Assembly (NCBI GenBank): GCA_963707135.1 | Contig: CAVPOY010000018.1 | Location: 1 to 51,819, forward strand | From: JBGSTR01 sp963707135 | GTDB taxonomy: Bacteria; Pseudomonadota; Gammaproteobacteria; Chromatiales; Chromatiaceae | Length of the DNA: 51,819 nucleotides | Direction of reading: 5' to 3' | Part shown: positions 25,814 through 34,890 of the stretch, one piece after another | Layout of the letters: the number at the start of each line of letters is the position of its first letter | Numbering within the stretch: position 1 is the stretch's first letter | The notes under the pieces: generated by a model | Seen by the model: only the letters and a program-made list of their open reading frames with translations | Databases searched by the model: none | Told to the model about the DNA's origin: nothing | Position numbers and translations under genes: made by a program

Positions 25814-26905
25814 ATGCGGTACCGGTTGTTTCCATCGCGCGCGGCCGACGCGGCCCGGCTGGGCGTGCTGGCCCTTGCGGCCTCGATGATCCTGGCGGCC
25901 TGCCGCGACGAGACACCGGTCATCAGCCTGCATTTCGAGGCCTTCCGCAACCCGGTCGACATCAGCCTGGTCGGAGTCAGCCGCGACCAGGCGGAACGGG
26001 CCGCGGCGCTCCTCAGGCAGGATTTCGCCTACATGGACCATGACTGGCACGCCTGGGAGCCCAGCCCGCTGGGCCGGGTGAACAAGCTGCTGCCGGAGGG
26101 CGCGCCCTTCGTCGCCCCGCCATCGGTGCTTCCGCTGGTGCGCCTGAGCCAGACCTTCTCCGAGCAGAGCGGCGGCCTCTTCAATCCGGCCATCGGCCAC
26201 CTGGTCGACCTTTGGGGTTTTCACGCCGACGTGCCGGAGCGCCGCCGACCGCCGCCCGAGAACGAGATCGCCCGCCTGGTCCGCGCCGCGCCCGAGATGT
26301 CCCAGATCGAGGTCGACGGGCTCGAGCTGCGGGGCAAGAACGCGGCCATCAAGCTGGACTTCGGCGCTATCAGCAAGGGTTACGCCATCGATCTGGCCAT
26401 CGAGCACCTTCGCGGTCTCGGTATCCGCGACGCCATGGTCCAGATCGGCGGGAACGTCCGCGCCATCGGAGATCGCAGCAGCCAGCCGTGGCGTATCCCG
26501 ATTCGCCGCCCGAGCGGTGCCTCCGTGCTCGCGATGCTCAAGGTACGCGGCGACGAAAGCGTGGCGACCAGCGCGAGCTACGACCGCTACTTCGTCCATG
26601 CCGGGACCCGTTATCACCATATCATCGACCCTCGCACCGGGCATCCCGCGACCGGGACCCAGGCGGTGACCGTGGTCCACACGGACGCGGCCTCCGCGGA
26701 CGCGGCCGCCACGGCACTGTTCGTCGCCGGCCCGAAGGACTGGCACGCGGTGGCACTCTCGATGGGTGTCCGGCATGCGCTGCTGATCGACGCCCAAGGA
26801 CGCCTGCACATGAACCCGGGGATGCAGGCGCGCCTCGAGGTCATGGACGGGAAGGCGGAGATCGTCCTCAGCGAACCCCTGACATCGGTCCCGGCATCGC
26901 GGTGA
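25814..26905 (+). CDS. apbE: FAD:protein FMN transferase (ApbE), lipoprotein
   Basis: ApbE attaches FMN covalently to Thr/Ser of target flavoproteins such as NqrC and RnfG on the periplasmic side. The 363-residue protein starts with a lipoprotein signal (VLALAASMILAAC, lipid Cys near residue 30). It then shows the ApbE core: LDFGAISKGYAIDLAIEHL, QIGGNVRAIG, HHIIDPRTGHPATG and the metal site TDAASADAAATALFVAG. It lies 22 nt after gshB and its stop overlaps the tonB start. In the Pseudomonas order tonB follows gshB directly, so apbE looks inserted. No flavinylation target is encoded in the window. Confidence 0.93.
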   Translation: MRYRLFPSRAADAARLGVLALAASMILAACRDETPVISLHFEAFRNPVDISLVGVSRDQAERAAALLRQDFAYMDHDWHAWEPSPLGRVNKLLPEGAPFVAPPSVLPLVRLSQTFSEQSGGLFNPAIGHLVDLWGFHADVPERRRPPPENEIARLVRAAPEMSQIEVDGLELRGKNAAIKLDFGAISKGYAIDLAIEHLRGLGIRDAMVQIGGNVRAIGDRSSQPWRIPIRRPSGASVLAMLKVRGDESVATSASYDRYFVHAGTRYHHIIDPRTGHPATGTQAVTVVHTDAASADAAATALFVAGPKDWHAVALSMGVRHALLIDAQGRLHMNPGMQARLEVMDGKAEIVLSEPLTSVPASR

Positions 26906-27924
26906 CCGCGATAGCCGACGGCGCGCGGGATGCCGCGATTCCGAGGGCGCTCGGGCCACCGGCGGCCGACCGCTCATCCATCGTCTTCTCACTCGCCCTG
27001 CTAGGGGCGGCGCTGGCGCACCTGCTCCTGATCCTGACGGTGTCGTTCGAGATGCCGGACCCGGAGCCCAAACCGCTGCCGCAGGAGGCGCTGGAGCTCC
27101 TGATCCTCAAGGAGCCCGGCACACCGACCGACGAGCCTGCACCGGACGCGGCACTCTCGCAGCTGAGCCGGGCGGGCGTCTCGACCGGACCGGAGGCGCC
27201 GGATTCTGTGTGGCCCGACCTCGCGGAGCCGGTTGATGCGCCGACCGCAGGGCCCGACGTCCCGCCGGCTAGCCGAGCCGAGCCCGTCGAATCGGAGATC
27301 GCGGCGACGCTGGTCGAATCCCCGGTCCCGGAGGTTCCACCACCGGAAAATCCAGTCGAACCGGAAGCGCCCGAGGTTCTCGCGGTGGAGCAACCGCGGG
27401 ATTCGCGGCCGGAGCCATCCCTCGCGCCCCCCGCGTTGCCCGAGCCGGTGGAGACCGAGCCGCCTAGGATCGATGCCGCGCAGATCCTCGCCAGTCGCAA
27501 CCAGGAGATCGCCCGCCTGACGGCCAGCCTCGAGGCGAGGAGCGCCGCTTACGCCAGCCGCGTAAGGCGCAAGTCAGTCAGCGCCAGCACCCAGGAGTAC
27601 CGCTATGCGAGCTACCTGGGTGCCTGGGCGCGCAAGGTCGAGCGGATCGGCAATCTCAACTACCCACAGGCCGCCAAGGAGCAGCACATCTACGGCAGCC
27701 TGATCCTGCACGTGGCGGTTCGATCCGACGGCAGTGTCGAGCAGATCCGCGTGGTCCGCTCGTCCGGCTACGACCTGCTCGACCAGGCGGCGGTGCGCAT
27801 CGTCGAGCTGGCCGCGCCCTTTGCCCCCTTTCCGCCGGACATCGCGGCCGAGACCGACGCGCTCGATATCATCCGCACCTGGCAGTTTCTGCGCGGCGGC
27901 CGGCTCGGCTGGGAGAGCCAGTAG
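26902..27924 (+). CDS. tonB: TonB-family energy transducer (TonB3-like)
   Basis: The 340-residue protein has a membrane segment at about 28-48 (IVFSLALLGAALAHLLLILT). A long Pro/Glu-rich periplasmic stretch follows (about 50-190), then a helical segment (ILASRNQEIARLTASLEARS) and a C-terminal TonB domain (GSLILHVAVRSDGSVEQIRV, VELAAPFAPFPPDI). The GTG start at 26902 overlaps the apbE stop (GTGA), so translation is coupled; the frame is open further upstream only as a shadow of apbE. No ExbB/ExbD genes are nearby. In Pseudomonas the tonB at this locus is needed for twitching, which fits the surrounding pil genes. Confidence 0.88.
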   Translation: MTAIADGARDAAIPRALGPPAADRSSIVFSLALLGAALAHLLLILTVSFEMPDPEPKPLPQEALELLILKEPGTPTDEPAPDAALSQLSRAGVSTGPEAPDSVWPDLAEPVDAPTAGPDVPPASRAEPVESEIAATLVESPVPEVPPPENPVEPEAPEVLAVEQPRDSRPEPSLAPPALPEPVETEPPRIDAAQILASRNQEIARLTASLEARSAAYASRVRRKSVSASTQEYRYASYLGAWARKVERIGNLNYPQAAKEQHIYGSLILHVAVRSDGSVEQIRVVRSSGYDLLDQAAVRIVELAAPFAPFPPDIAAETDALDIIRTWQFLRGGRLGWESQ

Positions 27925-28000
27925 GCGAAATCGGCACGCGCGCGGGCCGACGACCGCACGGCGCTTGCTTACCTTTTCGGCGATCGGGATACTAGCCCGC

Positions 28001-28564
28001 ATGGGATTCAGCACCTCGCTCACCAACCACTTCCTGATCGCGATGCCGGGGCTCCAGGACCCGAACTTCTCGCGGACGGTTACCTTTATCTGTGAGCACA
28101 CGGACCAGGGGGCGATGGGCATCGTCATCAACCGGCCCACCGAGGTGACCCTGGGCGACCTGTTGAAGCAGCTCGAGATCGTCACCGCGTCGACGGCCGT
28201 ACGCGAGACGGTCGTCTACCAGGGCGGGCCGGTCCAGACCGACCGCGGGTTCGTGCTGCACACCGGCGGCCCGACCTACGATTCCACGCTCAGCATCACG
28301 CCGGAAATCAGCGTCACGACCTCGCGCGACGTGCTGGAGGCGATCGCGGCGGGCGCCGGCCCGGACCAGACGCTGATCGCTCTGGGTTACGCCGGCTGGG
28401 GCGGCGGTCAGCTGGAGCAGGAGATGAGCGCGAACGCCTGGCTCAGCGGCCCGGCCGACGGCGACATCATCTTCCGGATGGACTCGGAGGAGCGCTGGCG
28501 GGCGGCGGCCAAGCTGCTCGGCGTGGACATGAATCTTCTGAGCGGCGAGGCGGGTCACGCCTGA
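28001..28564 (+). CDS. algH: YqgE/AlgH family protein
   Basis: This is a 187-residue protein of the UPF0301 family. The N-terminus FLIAMPGLQDPNFSRTV and the segments GAMGIVINRPTEVTL, YQGGPVQTDRGFVLH and ALGYAGWGGGQLEQE are diagnostic. The biochemical role is unsettled; in Pseudomonas it was linked to alginate regulation. ATG 28001 is the family start. It lies between tonB and ruvX, the same order as in many Gammaproteobacteria. Confidence 0.95.
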   Translation: MGFSTSLTNHFLIAMPGLQDPNFSRTVTFICEHTDQGAMGIVINRPTEVTLGDLLKQLEIVTASTAVRETVVYQGGPVQTDRGFVLHTGGPTYDSTLSITPEISVTTSRDVLEAIAAGAGPDQTLIALGYAGWGGGQLEQEMSANAWLSGPADGDIIFRMDSEERWRAAAKLLGVDMNLLSGEAGHA

Positions 28565-28575
28565 GCCCTTCGCCC

Positions 28576-28980
28576 TTGACCACCCTGTTGGGATTCGACT
28601 TCGGACCTCGCAAAATCGGCGTCGCCGTGGGTCAGACGCTGACGGGCTCGGCGACACCCTTGACAACCATCCGCAGCCGCCGGGACAAGCCGGACTGGCC
28701 GCGCATCGAGTCCCTGGTGCGCGACTGGAACCCTGCCGCCGCGGTCGTCGGGTTGCCGTTCAACATGGACGACACCGAGGTGGACTGGTGCGATCAGGTC
28801 AGACGCTTCGCGCGACAGTTGCAGGGCCGCTTTGGGCTGGAGGTTCACCTCGTGGACGAGCGGCTGACGACGATCGAGGCGCGGCGGCGCCTCGCCTCCG
28901 ATCCTGGCGCGCGACCCGAGGCGGTCGACGCGCTCGCCGCCGCCCTGATTCTGGAAACCTGGCTCTGTGAGCGACACTGA
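28576..28980 (+). CDS. ruvX: Putative pre-16S rRNA nuclease / Holliday junction resolvase-like protein YqgF
   Basis: This is a 134-residue RNase H-fold protein. The first catalytic Asp is in LLGFDFGPRKIG (Asp8), followed by VVGLPFNMDDTE, the Glu in HLVDERLTTIEA and the final Asp in PEAVDALAAALIL. YqgF processes the 5' end of 16S rRNA in E. coli. The start is TTG 28576, 11 bases after the algH stop, and the stop overlaps the pyrR start by 14 bases. Confidence 0.93.
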   Translation: MTTLLGFDFGPRKIGVAVGQTLTGSATPLTTIRSRRDKPDWPRIESLVRDWNPAAAVVGLPFNMDDTEVDWCDQVRRFARQLQGRFGLEVHLVDERLTTIEARRRLASDPGARPEAVDALAAALILETWLCERH

Positions 28981-29536
28981 CATCTGGAAGGACGCCGCCG
29001 AGATCGGCTCGGTCATCGACCGGATGGCGACCGATCTCGCCGACCTGATCTCGCGGCGCGGCATCCGCGAGCCGCTGATGATCGGCATCCATACCGGGGG
29101 CGTCTGGGTCGCCGAGCGGCTGCACCGGCGGCTCGGGCTGACCGAGGCTCTCGGCCACCTGGACATCTCCTTCTACCGCGACGACTTCACGCGAATCGGC
29201 ATGCACCCGCAGGTAAAGCCGTCGTCGCTACCGGCGTCGATCGAGGATCGCCACCTGATCCTGGTCGACGACGTGCTGCAGACCGGCCGGACCATCCGCG
29301 CGGCGCTGAACGTGCTCTTCGACTATGGCCGGCCGGCGTCGGTGATTTTGGCGGCACTGGCGGAGCGCGACGGCCGCGAGCTGCCGATCGAGGCGAACGT
29401 CGTCGGCCTGCACGCGACCCTCGGACACGACGAGCAGATCAAGCTGAGCGGCCCCGAGCCCCTCCTGCTGGTCCGGGGCCGCGTTTGCGGCAAGGCTGTC
29501 CGACCAGACCCCGATCGGGGGCCCACGGCCCCGTGA
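28967..29536 (+). CDS. pyrR: PyrR, pyrimidine operon regulator / uracil phosphoribosyltransferase
   Basis: The 189-residue PRTase-fold protein has the PRPP-binding motif LILVDDVLQTGRTIRAALN (about 100-118), the N-terminal IGIHTGGVWVAERL and the SFYRDDFT loop. In Bacillus PyrR also binds mRNA to attenuate transcription. I see no anti-terminator structure in the few bases before pyrB, so an RNA-binding role here is doubtful. The GTG start lies inside the ruvX end, and its stop overlaps the pyrB start (GTGA). The tail beyond residue 165 is low in complexity. Confidence 0.93.
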   Translation: MSDTDIWKDAAEIGSVIDRMATDLADLISRRGIREPLMIGIHTGGVWVAERLHRRLGLTEALGHLDISFYRDDFTRIGMHPQVKPSSLPASIEDRHLILVDDVLQTGRTIRAALNVLFDYGRPASVILAALAERDGRELPIEANVVGLHATLGHDEQIKLSGPEPLLLVRGRVCGKAVRPDPDRGPTAP

Positions 29537-30519
29537 GCGCGCTCCTGTCGCAAGTCGACGCCCGCGGCAACCTCCGGCACTTCCTGACCATAGAGGGTCT
29601 GGGGGCAGAGGTCCTTACGGAGATCCTGGACAAGGCCGAGGGTTTCCTGGGCGTGGCCAGACAGGCGGTCAAGAAGGTGCCCCTGTGCCGGGGCAAGGTC
29701 ATCGCCAACCTGTTCTTCGAGACCAGCACCCGCACGCGCACGACCTTCGAGCTCGCGGCCAAGCGCCTGTCGGCCGACGTGCTGAATCTCAACATCTCCA
29801 CGTCTTCCACGGCCAAGGGCGAGACCCTGCTCGATACCCTGCGTAACCTGGAGGCGATGCACGTGGACATGTTCGTTGTGCGCCACGGCTCAAGCGGCGC
29901 GGCCCATTTCATCGCCGCGCACGCCGCCCCGCACGTCAGCGTCATCAACGCCGGGGATGGCCGCCACTCGCACCCGACCCAGGGCATGCTCGACATGTTC
30001 ACGATCCGCCGGCACAAGGGCGGGTTCGCGGGCCTGCGGGTCGCCATTGTCGGCGACGTGCTGCACTCGCGGGTGGCACGCTCTCAGATCGCCGCGCTCA
30101 GCACACTCGGCGCCGCGGAGGTGCGCATCATCGCGCCCCGGACGCTGGTGCCCACCCATGCCGAGGCGCTCGGCGTGCGGGTGTTTCAGGATCTGCGCGA
30201 GGGGGTGCGCGACGCCGATGTCGTGATCATGCTGCGGCTCCAGCGCGAGCGCATGACCAGCGCCCTGCTCCCCAGCGAGCACGAGTACTACCAGCTCTTC
30301 GGCCTGACCGAGGATCGGCTGTCGACGGCCAGGCCCGATGCAATCGTGATGCACCCCGGGCCCATCAATCGTGGCGTCGAGATCGACTCCCAGGTCGCCG
30401 ACGGCCCGCGCTCGGTGATTCTGGAGCAGGTCAGCAACGGGATCGCGGTCCGGATGGCGGTGATGTCCATGTGCATCGGGACACAGAACCTGCGCGGCGC
30501 GGGGATCGCCGATGGCTGA
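29533..30519 (+). CDS. pyrB: Aspartate carbamoyltransferase catalytic subunit
   Basis: The enzyme condenses carbamoyl phosphate and aspartate in pyrimidine synthesis. The 328-residue protein shows the carbamoyl phosphate loop FFETSTRTRTTFELAAKRL, the STAKGETLLDT loop with catalytic Ser/Lys, VINAGDGRHSHPTQGMLDMF and the aspartate-domain MLRLQRERM and MHPGPINRGVEI. GTG 29533 overlaps the pyrR stop. The next gene is an inactive dihydroorotase that overlaps its end by 8 bases. This is the class A aspartate transcarbamoylase arrangement, in which the two proteins form a dodecamer. There is no pyrI. Confidence 0.96.
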   Translation: MSALLSQVDARGNLRHFLTIEGLGAEVLTEILDKAEGFLGVARQAVKKVPLCRGKVIANLFFETSTRTRTTFELAAKRLSADVLNLNISTSSTAKGETLLDTLRNLEAMHVDMFVVRHGSSGAAHFIAAHAAPHVSVINAGDGRHSHPTQGMLDMFTIRRHKGGFAGLRVAIVGDVLHSRVARSQIAALSTLGAAEVRIIAPRTLVPTHAEALGVRVFQDLREGVRDADVVIMLRLQRERMTSALLPSEHEYYQLFGLTEDRLSTARPDAIVMHPGPINRGVEIDSQVADGPRSVILEQVSNGIAVRMAVMSMCIGTQNLRGAGIADG

Positions 30520-31819
30520 GGGGCGGATCAGCATCGTCAACGGGCGCCTGATCGACGCGGGAGCCGGGGTCGATCGCGAAACCGATCTGCACCTGGCCGA
30601 CGGGTGCGTCGCCGCGATCGGGCCGGCGCCGGACGGGTTTCGGCCCGAGCGGGTCCTGGACGCGCGCCGGCAGCTTGTCTGCGCTGGCCTCGTCGATCTG
30701 TGCGCGCGGCTGCGCGAGCCCGGACTCGAGCAGAGGGCGACCATCGCCAGCGAAACCCGTGCCGCGGCGGCCTCGGGCATCACGACGCTCTGCTGCCCGC
30801 CCGACACCTCGCCGGTCATCGACACCCCGGCCGTGGCCCAGCTGGTACACCAGACAGCGGCGCGCAACGGCCATGCCCGGGTGGTACCGGCGGGTGCGCT
30901 CACCCAGGGGCTGGAAGGCCGGCAAATCACCGAGATGGCGGCCCTGCGGCAGGCGGGCTGCGCGGTGCTGAGTGAGGCGGACAGGCCGGTGCGCAATGCC
31001 CAGGTGCTGCGGCGGGCGCTGGAGTACGCGGCGACCTTCGGGCTGACCGTATTCCTGCACCCGCAGGACCCGGACCTGAGCGAGGGCGGCTGTGCCCATG
31101 AGGGCCGGGTCGCAAGCCGGCTCGGACTCCCGGGCATCCCGGAGGCCGCCGAGACACTGGCCGTGGCGCGGGGACTCGCGCTGGCGGAACAGACCGGCGC
31201 CCGCATCCATTTTCGCGGTCTCTCGACGGCCCGTGGCGCGAACAAGCTGGCCCAGGCGCGCCGCTCCGGCGTAGAGGCGACCGCTGACGTCGGCATCCAT
31301 CAGCTGTTCCTGACCGAGGACGACCTGGACGGCTTCGACGCCGATTGCCACCTGATACCCCCGCTGCGCACGCTGGCCGACCGGGAGGCGCTGCGCGCCG
31401 CGGTGGCCGCCGGCGACATCCAGGCGATCTGCTCGGACCACCAGCCCCACCACGCGGACGCGAAGCTGATGCCTTTCCCGGAGACCGCCCCCGGGATGGC
31501 CGCACTCGAGACCCTGCTGCCGCTGGCCCTGTGCCTGGTGTCCGATGGGGTTCTCGACCTGCCGACGCTGATCCGGCGGCTTACCGCCGGGCCGGCGGAG
31601 ATTCTTGGACTACCGGTCGGTAGCCTGGAGCCGGGGCGCATCGCGGACGTCTGTGTCTTCGACCCCGAGGTTCGCTGGACACCGAGCAATGAGACCCTGC
31701 TCACCCAGGGTCGCAACTCGCCCTTCCTCGGTATCGAGATGCGCGGCCGGGTGACCTGGACGCTGCTCGACGGGCGAATCACGCACGAGCGCGGCCGGGA
31801 CGAGCGGGGCCGGGCCTGA
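30512..31819 (+). CDS. pyrC': Inactive dihydroorotase homologue, partner of PyrB
   Basis: The 435-residue amidohydrolase-fold protein aligns with dihydroorotase. However, the metal-binding HxH of the DxHxHxR(E/D)PG motif is lost: it reads LVDLCARLREPGLE (about 61-74). Later ligand positions are partly kept (FLHPQDPDL, CSDHQPHHAD), while the second His motif is HFRGLSTARG. Loss of the first two His makes catalysis very unlikely. Pseudomonas PyrC' is a precedent: an inactive protein needed to assemble PyrB. A working dihydroorotase should be elsewhere in the genome. The start overlaps the end of pyrB by 8 bases, and the gene ends 8 bases from the convergent pilU. Confidence 0.9.
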   Translation: MAEGRISIVNGRLIDAGAGVDRETDLHLADGCVAAIGPAPDGFRPERVLDARRQLVCAGLVDLCARLREPGLEQRATIASETRAAAASGITTLCCPPDTSPVIDTPAVAQLVHQTAARNGHARVVPAGALTQGLEGRQITEMAALRQAGCAVLSEADRPVRNAQVLRRALEYAATFGLTVFLHPQDPDLSEGGCAHEGRVASRLGLPGIPEAAETLAVARGLALAEQTGARIHFRGLSTARGANKLAQARRSGVEATADVGIHQLFLTEDDLDGFDADCHLIPPLRTLADREALRAAVAAGDIQAICSDHQPHHADAKLMPFPETAPGMAALETLLPLALCLVSDGVLDLPTLIRRLTAGPAEILGLPVGSLEPGRIADVCVFDPEVRWTPSNETLLTQGRNSPFLGIEMRGRVTWTLLDGRITHERGRDERGRA

Positions 31820-31827
31820 CTCTGCCG

Positions 31828-32976
31828 TCAGAGAAGCTCGTCGGCATCGCCGACCAGCGAGATCCCCTCGATCGATTTGTCCAGCGCCGCCAGCTGCTCG
31901 TCGCCGCCCTGCAGCTTGATCATCAGACGCACCTCGTTGGCCGAATCGGCGTACCGCAGCGCATCCTCGTAGCTGATCTCGCCTTCCCGGAACAGCTCGT
32001 ATAGGGCCTGATCGAAGGTGATCATGCCCTGCTCCCTGGACTTCTTCATCAACTCCTTGAGCTTGTGCACCTCGCCCTTGCGGATCAGGTCCGCGGCCAG
32101 CGGGGTATTGACCAGAATCTCGACCACGGCGCGGCGGCCATGCCCGGACTTTCGGGGCGCCAGCTGTTGGGCGACGATGGCCTTGAGATTCAGCGACAGA
32201 TCCAGCAACAACTGCTTCTGGGCCTCGTCGGGGAAGAAATTGATGACACGGTCCAGGGCCTGGTTCGCGTTGTTCGCGTGCAGCGTCGCCAGGACCAGGT
32301 GGCCGGTCTCGGCGAACGCGATCGCGTAGCTCATCGTCTCCTTGGTGCGGATCTCACCGATCAGGATCACGTCCGGCGCCTGGCGGAGCGAGTTCTTCAG
32401 CGCCACCTCGAACGACGCCGTGTCCACCTCCACCTCGCGCTGGGTGACGATGCAGCCCTCGTGCCTGTGGACGAACTCGATCGGGTCCTCGACGGTGATG
32501 ATATGCCCCGAGCTGTGGCTGTTCCGATAACCGACCAGCGCGGCGAGAGACGTGGATTTTCCGGTTCCGGTGCCGCCGACGAAGATCACCATGCCGCGCT
32601 TGGTCATCGCGAGATCACGCAGCAGCGCGGGCAGCTTGAGCTCCTCCAGGGTCGGAATCCGGGTCTCGATCCGGCGAATCACCATGCCGACAGCGTCGCG
32701 CTGGACGAAGGCGCTGACACGGAAGCGCCCGACCTTGGAGACGCCGAACGCGAACTGGCACTCGTTGGTCTCCTCGAACTGGGCGCGCTGGCGCTCGTTC
32801 ATCAGGAACAAGACCATGTCCCGGGCCTGCTCGGCCGAGAGCGCATGCTTGCCAGCCTGGTGGATAACCCCGTCGATCTTGATGCTGGGGGGCCAGCCGG
32901 CAGTGATGAAGAGGTCCGACCCCTTCTTGTCCGACATGATCTCGAGCAGCTGCTCGAGCGCGACTTTCAGGTCCAT
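31828..32976 (-). CDS. pilU: PilU, PilT-dependent twitching motility ATPase
   Basis: This is a 382-residue secretion-superfamily ATPase. The Walker A motif is GGTGTGKSTS, the Asp box is EDPIEFVHRHEG, the Walker B is VILIGEIRTKETM and the His box is LATLHANNANQALDRVI. Compared with PilT it has the PilU-specific C-terminal tail (LQGGDEQLAALDKSIEG). It acts with PilT at the inner-membrane base to retract the pilus. It lies 100 nt downstream of pilT; GGAG is 8 bases before ATG 32976. Confidence 0.95.
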   Translation of the reverse strand: MDLKVALEQLLEIMSDKKGSDLFITAGWPPSIKIDGVIHQAGKHALSAEQARDMVLFLMNERQRAQFEETNECQFAFGVSKVGRFRVSAFVQRDAVGMVIRRIETRIPTLEELKLPALLRDLAMTKRGMVIFVGGTGTGKSTSLAALVGYRNSHSSGHIITVEDPIEFVHRHEGCIVTQREVEVDTASFEVALKNSLRQAPDVILIGEIRTKETMSYAIAFAETGHLVLATLHANNANQALDRVINFFPDEAQKQLLLDLSLNLKAIVAQQLAPRKSGHGRRAVVEILVNTPLAADLIRKGEVHKLKELMKKSREQGMITFDQALYELFREGEISYEDALRYADSANEVRLMIKLQGGDEQLAALDKSIEGISLVGDADELL

Positions 32977-33076
32977 CGGCGACTCCGAATCGTCCGTTGC
33001 ATGGTGCCGCCCGCCGGCCCCGGCCGCCCGCGCGCCGCTCCGGGTGTGGCCCGAGCCGGACCGCGAGCTCGCCCGT

Positions 33077-34114
33077 TCAGGTGAACTCCTCCTTGTTCTG
33101 CGCCTTCGAGCGCGCGTCCTTGCGGGTGACCAGCCCTTTCTGGATCATCTCCTTGAGATTTTGGTCGAGGGTCTGCATCCCGTGGGCCTGCCCGGTCTGG
33201 ATCGCCGAATACATCTGAGCGACCTTGGCCTCCCGGATCAGGTTTCGGATGGCCGGCGTGCCGATCATGATTTCATGGGCCGCGACGCGGCCCCCACCGA
33301 TCCGCTTGAGCAGCGTCTGGGCGATGACCGATCGCAGGGACTCGGAGAGCATGGAGCGCACCATGTCCTTCTCGGCCGCCGGAAAGACGTCGATGATGCG
33401 GTCGATGGTCTTGGCGGCGGACGTGGTGTGCAGCGTGCCGAACACCAGGTGGCCGGTCTCCGCGGCCGTCAGCGCGAGCCGGATGGTCTCCAGATCGCGC
33501 ATCTCGCCGACCAGGATGATGTCGGGGTCCTGACGCAGCGCCGAGCGAAGGGCCTCGCTGAACCCGAGGGTGTGGTGGTGCACCTCGCGCTGGTTGACCA
33601 GACACTTCTTGCTCGTGTGGACGAACTCGATCGGGTCCTCGATGGTCAGGATGTGCGCGTACTCGTTGTCGTTCAGATAATCCATCATCGCCGCCAGCGT
33701 CGTGGACTTGCCGCTGCCGGTCGGGCCGGTGACCAGGACCAGCCCGCGAGGTACGTTGACGATGTCCCGGAAGATGGCGGGGGCCTTCAGGTCCTCCAGG
33801 CTCAGGACCTTGGTGGGGATGGTCCGGAACACGGCGCCGGCGCCGCGTTTCTGATTGAAGGCGTTGACGCGGAACCGGGCCACGCCGGGGATCTCGAACG
33901 AGAAGTCCGTCTCCAGGAACTCCTCGTAGTCCTTGCGCTGCTTGTCGTTCATGATGTCGTAGACAAGCGAGTGGACCGTCCGGTGCTCGAGCGGCGGCAC
34001 GTTGACCCGGCGCATGTCGCCGTCGACGCGAATCATCGGCGGCAGACCGGCCGACAGATGCAGGTCGGAGGCGTTGTTCTTTACGCTGAAGGCAAGCAGC
34101 TCGGCTATATCCAC
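33077..34114 (-). CDS. pilT: PilT, type IV pilus retraction ATPase
   Basis: This hexameric ATPase powers pilus retraction. In the 345-residue protein the Walker A is GPTGSGKSTTLAAM, the Asp box is EDPIEFVHTSKK, the Walker B is IILVGEMRDLETI and the His box is GTLHTTSAAKTIDRIIDVFP. The AIRNLIREAK segment of the C-terminal domain is also present. The GTG start at 34114 is preceded by AAGGAG at 9 bases. It heads the pilTU operon, with 266 nt of non-coding sequence upstream in which no sure promoter is seen. Confidence 0.96.
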   Translation of the reverse strand: MDIAELLAFSVKNNASDLHLSAGLPPMIRVDGDMRRVNVPPLEHRTVHSLVYDIMNDKQRKDYEEFLETDFSFEIPGVARFRVNAFNQKRGAGAVFRTIPTKVLSLEDLKAPAIFRDIVNVPRGLVLVTGPTGSGKSTTLAAMMDYLNDNEYAHILTIEDPIEFVHTSKKCLVNQREVHHHTLGFSEALRSALRQDPDIILVGEMRDLETIRLALTAAETGHLVFGTLHTTSAAKTIDRIIDVFPAAEKDMVRSMLSESLRSVIAQTLLKRIGGGRVAAHEIMIGTPAIRNLIREAKVAQMYSAIQTGQAHGMQTLDQNLKEMIQKGLVTRKDARSKAQNKEEFT

Positions 34115-34380
34115 GACTCACTCCTTCTGCCCCCGGCAAACAGGCGCGAGTCCTCGGGCAGGCTCGCCACCTGGCGGTCGGCGACGTGGCTCACGCCGAA
34201 TCCGCCCCGCTGGCCCCGGGCGAGCCAGCATCCGCCAAGGATAGCCCGCGTCAAGGAGGCAATTCCGAGGGGCATCGCGCAATCCTGAAGGCTGTCGCGG
34301 GGACGACAAACCAATGTCATCCCGCGATTCGATGGGCTCGGCTTGATGCGGGCTTGATCGCGGCTCCCTCGGTCCGCGTG

Positions 34381-34890
34381 TCAACCGCCATCCGCCTCGA
34401 GTCGCGCGACCTTCTCCATCACCATCGCCTCCAGGTCGCGCTTGAACCGGGCGACCCGCTCCCGCACCGCCGGGTCCGAGGCGCCCAGGATCTGCGCGGC
34501 CAGGATACCGGCGTTCTTTGCGCCATTGATGGCGACCGTCGCCACCGGCACTCCGGCCGGCATCTGCACGATGGAGAGCAGCGAGTCCTGCCCGGAAAGG
34601 CTCGCGGTCCGCACCGGAACGCCGATCACCGGCAGCGGCGTCATCGCGGCGGCCATTCCCGGAAGATGGGCGGCCCCACCGGCCCCGGCGATGATGACCT
34701 GCAGGCCACGTTCCACCGCCTGCTCGGCATAATCGTAAAGACGCCGCGGGGTTCGGTGGGCGGAGACGATGGTCATCTCGTAGGGGACGCCGAGCTCGGC
34801 CAGGGCGGCCGCCGCCTCCCGCATCACCGGCAGGTCCGAATCGCTGCCCATGATGATGCCTACCCTCGGCCGATCCTGATTCCCGCTCAA
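34381..34890 (-). CDS. purE: N5-carboxyaminoimidazole ribonucleotide mutase
   Basis: PurE converts N5-CAIR to CAIR in purine synthesis. The 169-residue protein has IIMGSDSDLPVM, the catalytic His in VSAHRTPRRLYDYA, AGAGGAAHLPGMAAAMT and GQDSLLSIVQMPAGVPVATVAI. The frame is open further upstream, but only inside purK. TTG 34890 overlaps the purK stop (TTGA) and has GGAGG 7 bases before it, so coupled translation from TTG is the best choice. Confidence 0.93.
   Translation of the reverse strand: MSGNQDRPRVGIIMGSDSDLPVMREAAAALAELGVPYEMTIVSAHRTPRRLYDYAEQAVERGLQVIIAGAGGAAHLPGMAAAMTPLPVIGVPVRTASLSGQDSLLSIVQMPAGVPVATVAINGAKNAGILAAQILGASDPAVRERVARFKRDLEAMVMEKVARLEADGG

Noticed and set aside
29890..31453. 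Minus-strand frames opposite pyrB and pyrC'
   Set aside because: Shadows of genes with clear motifs and coupled starts.
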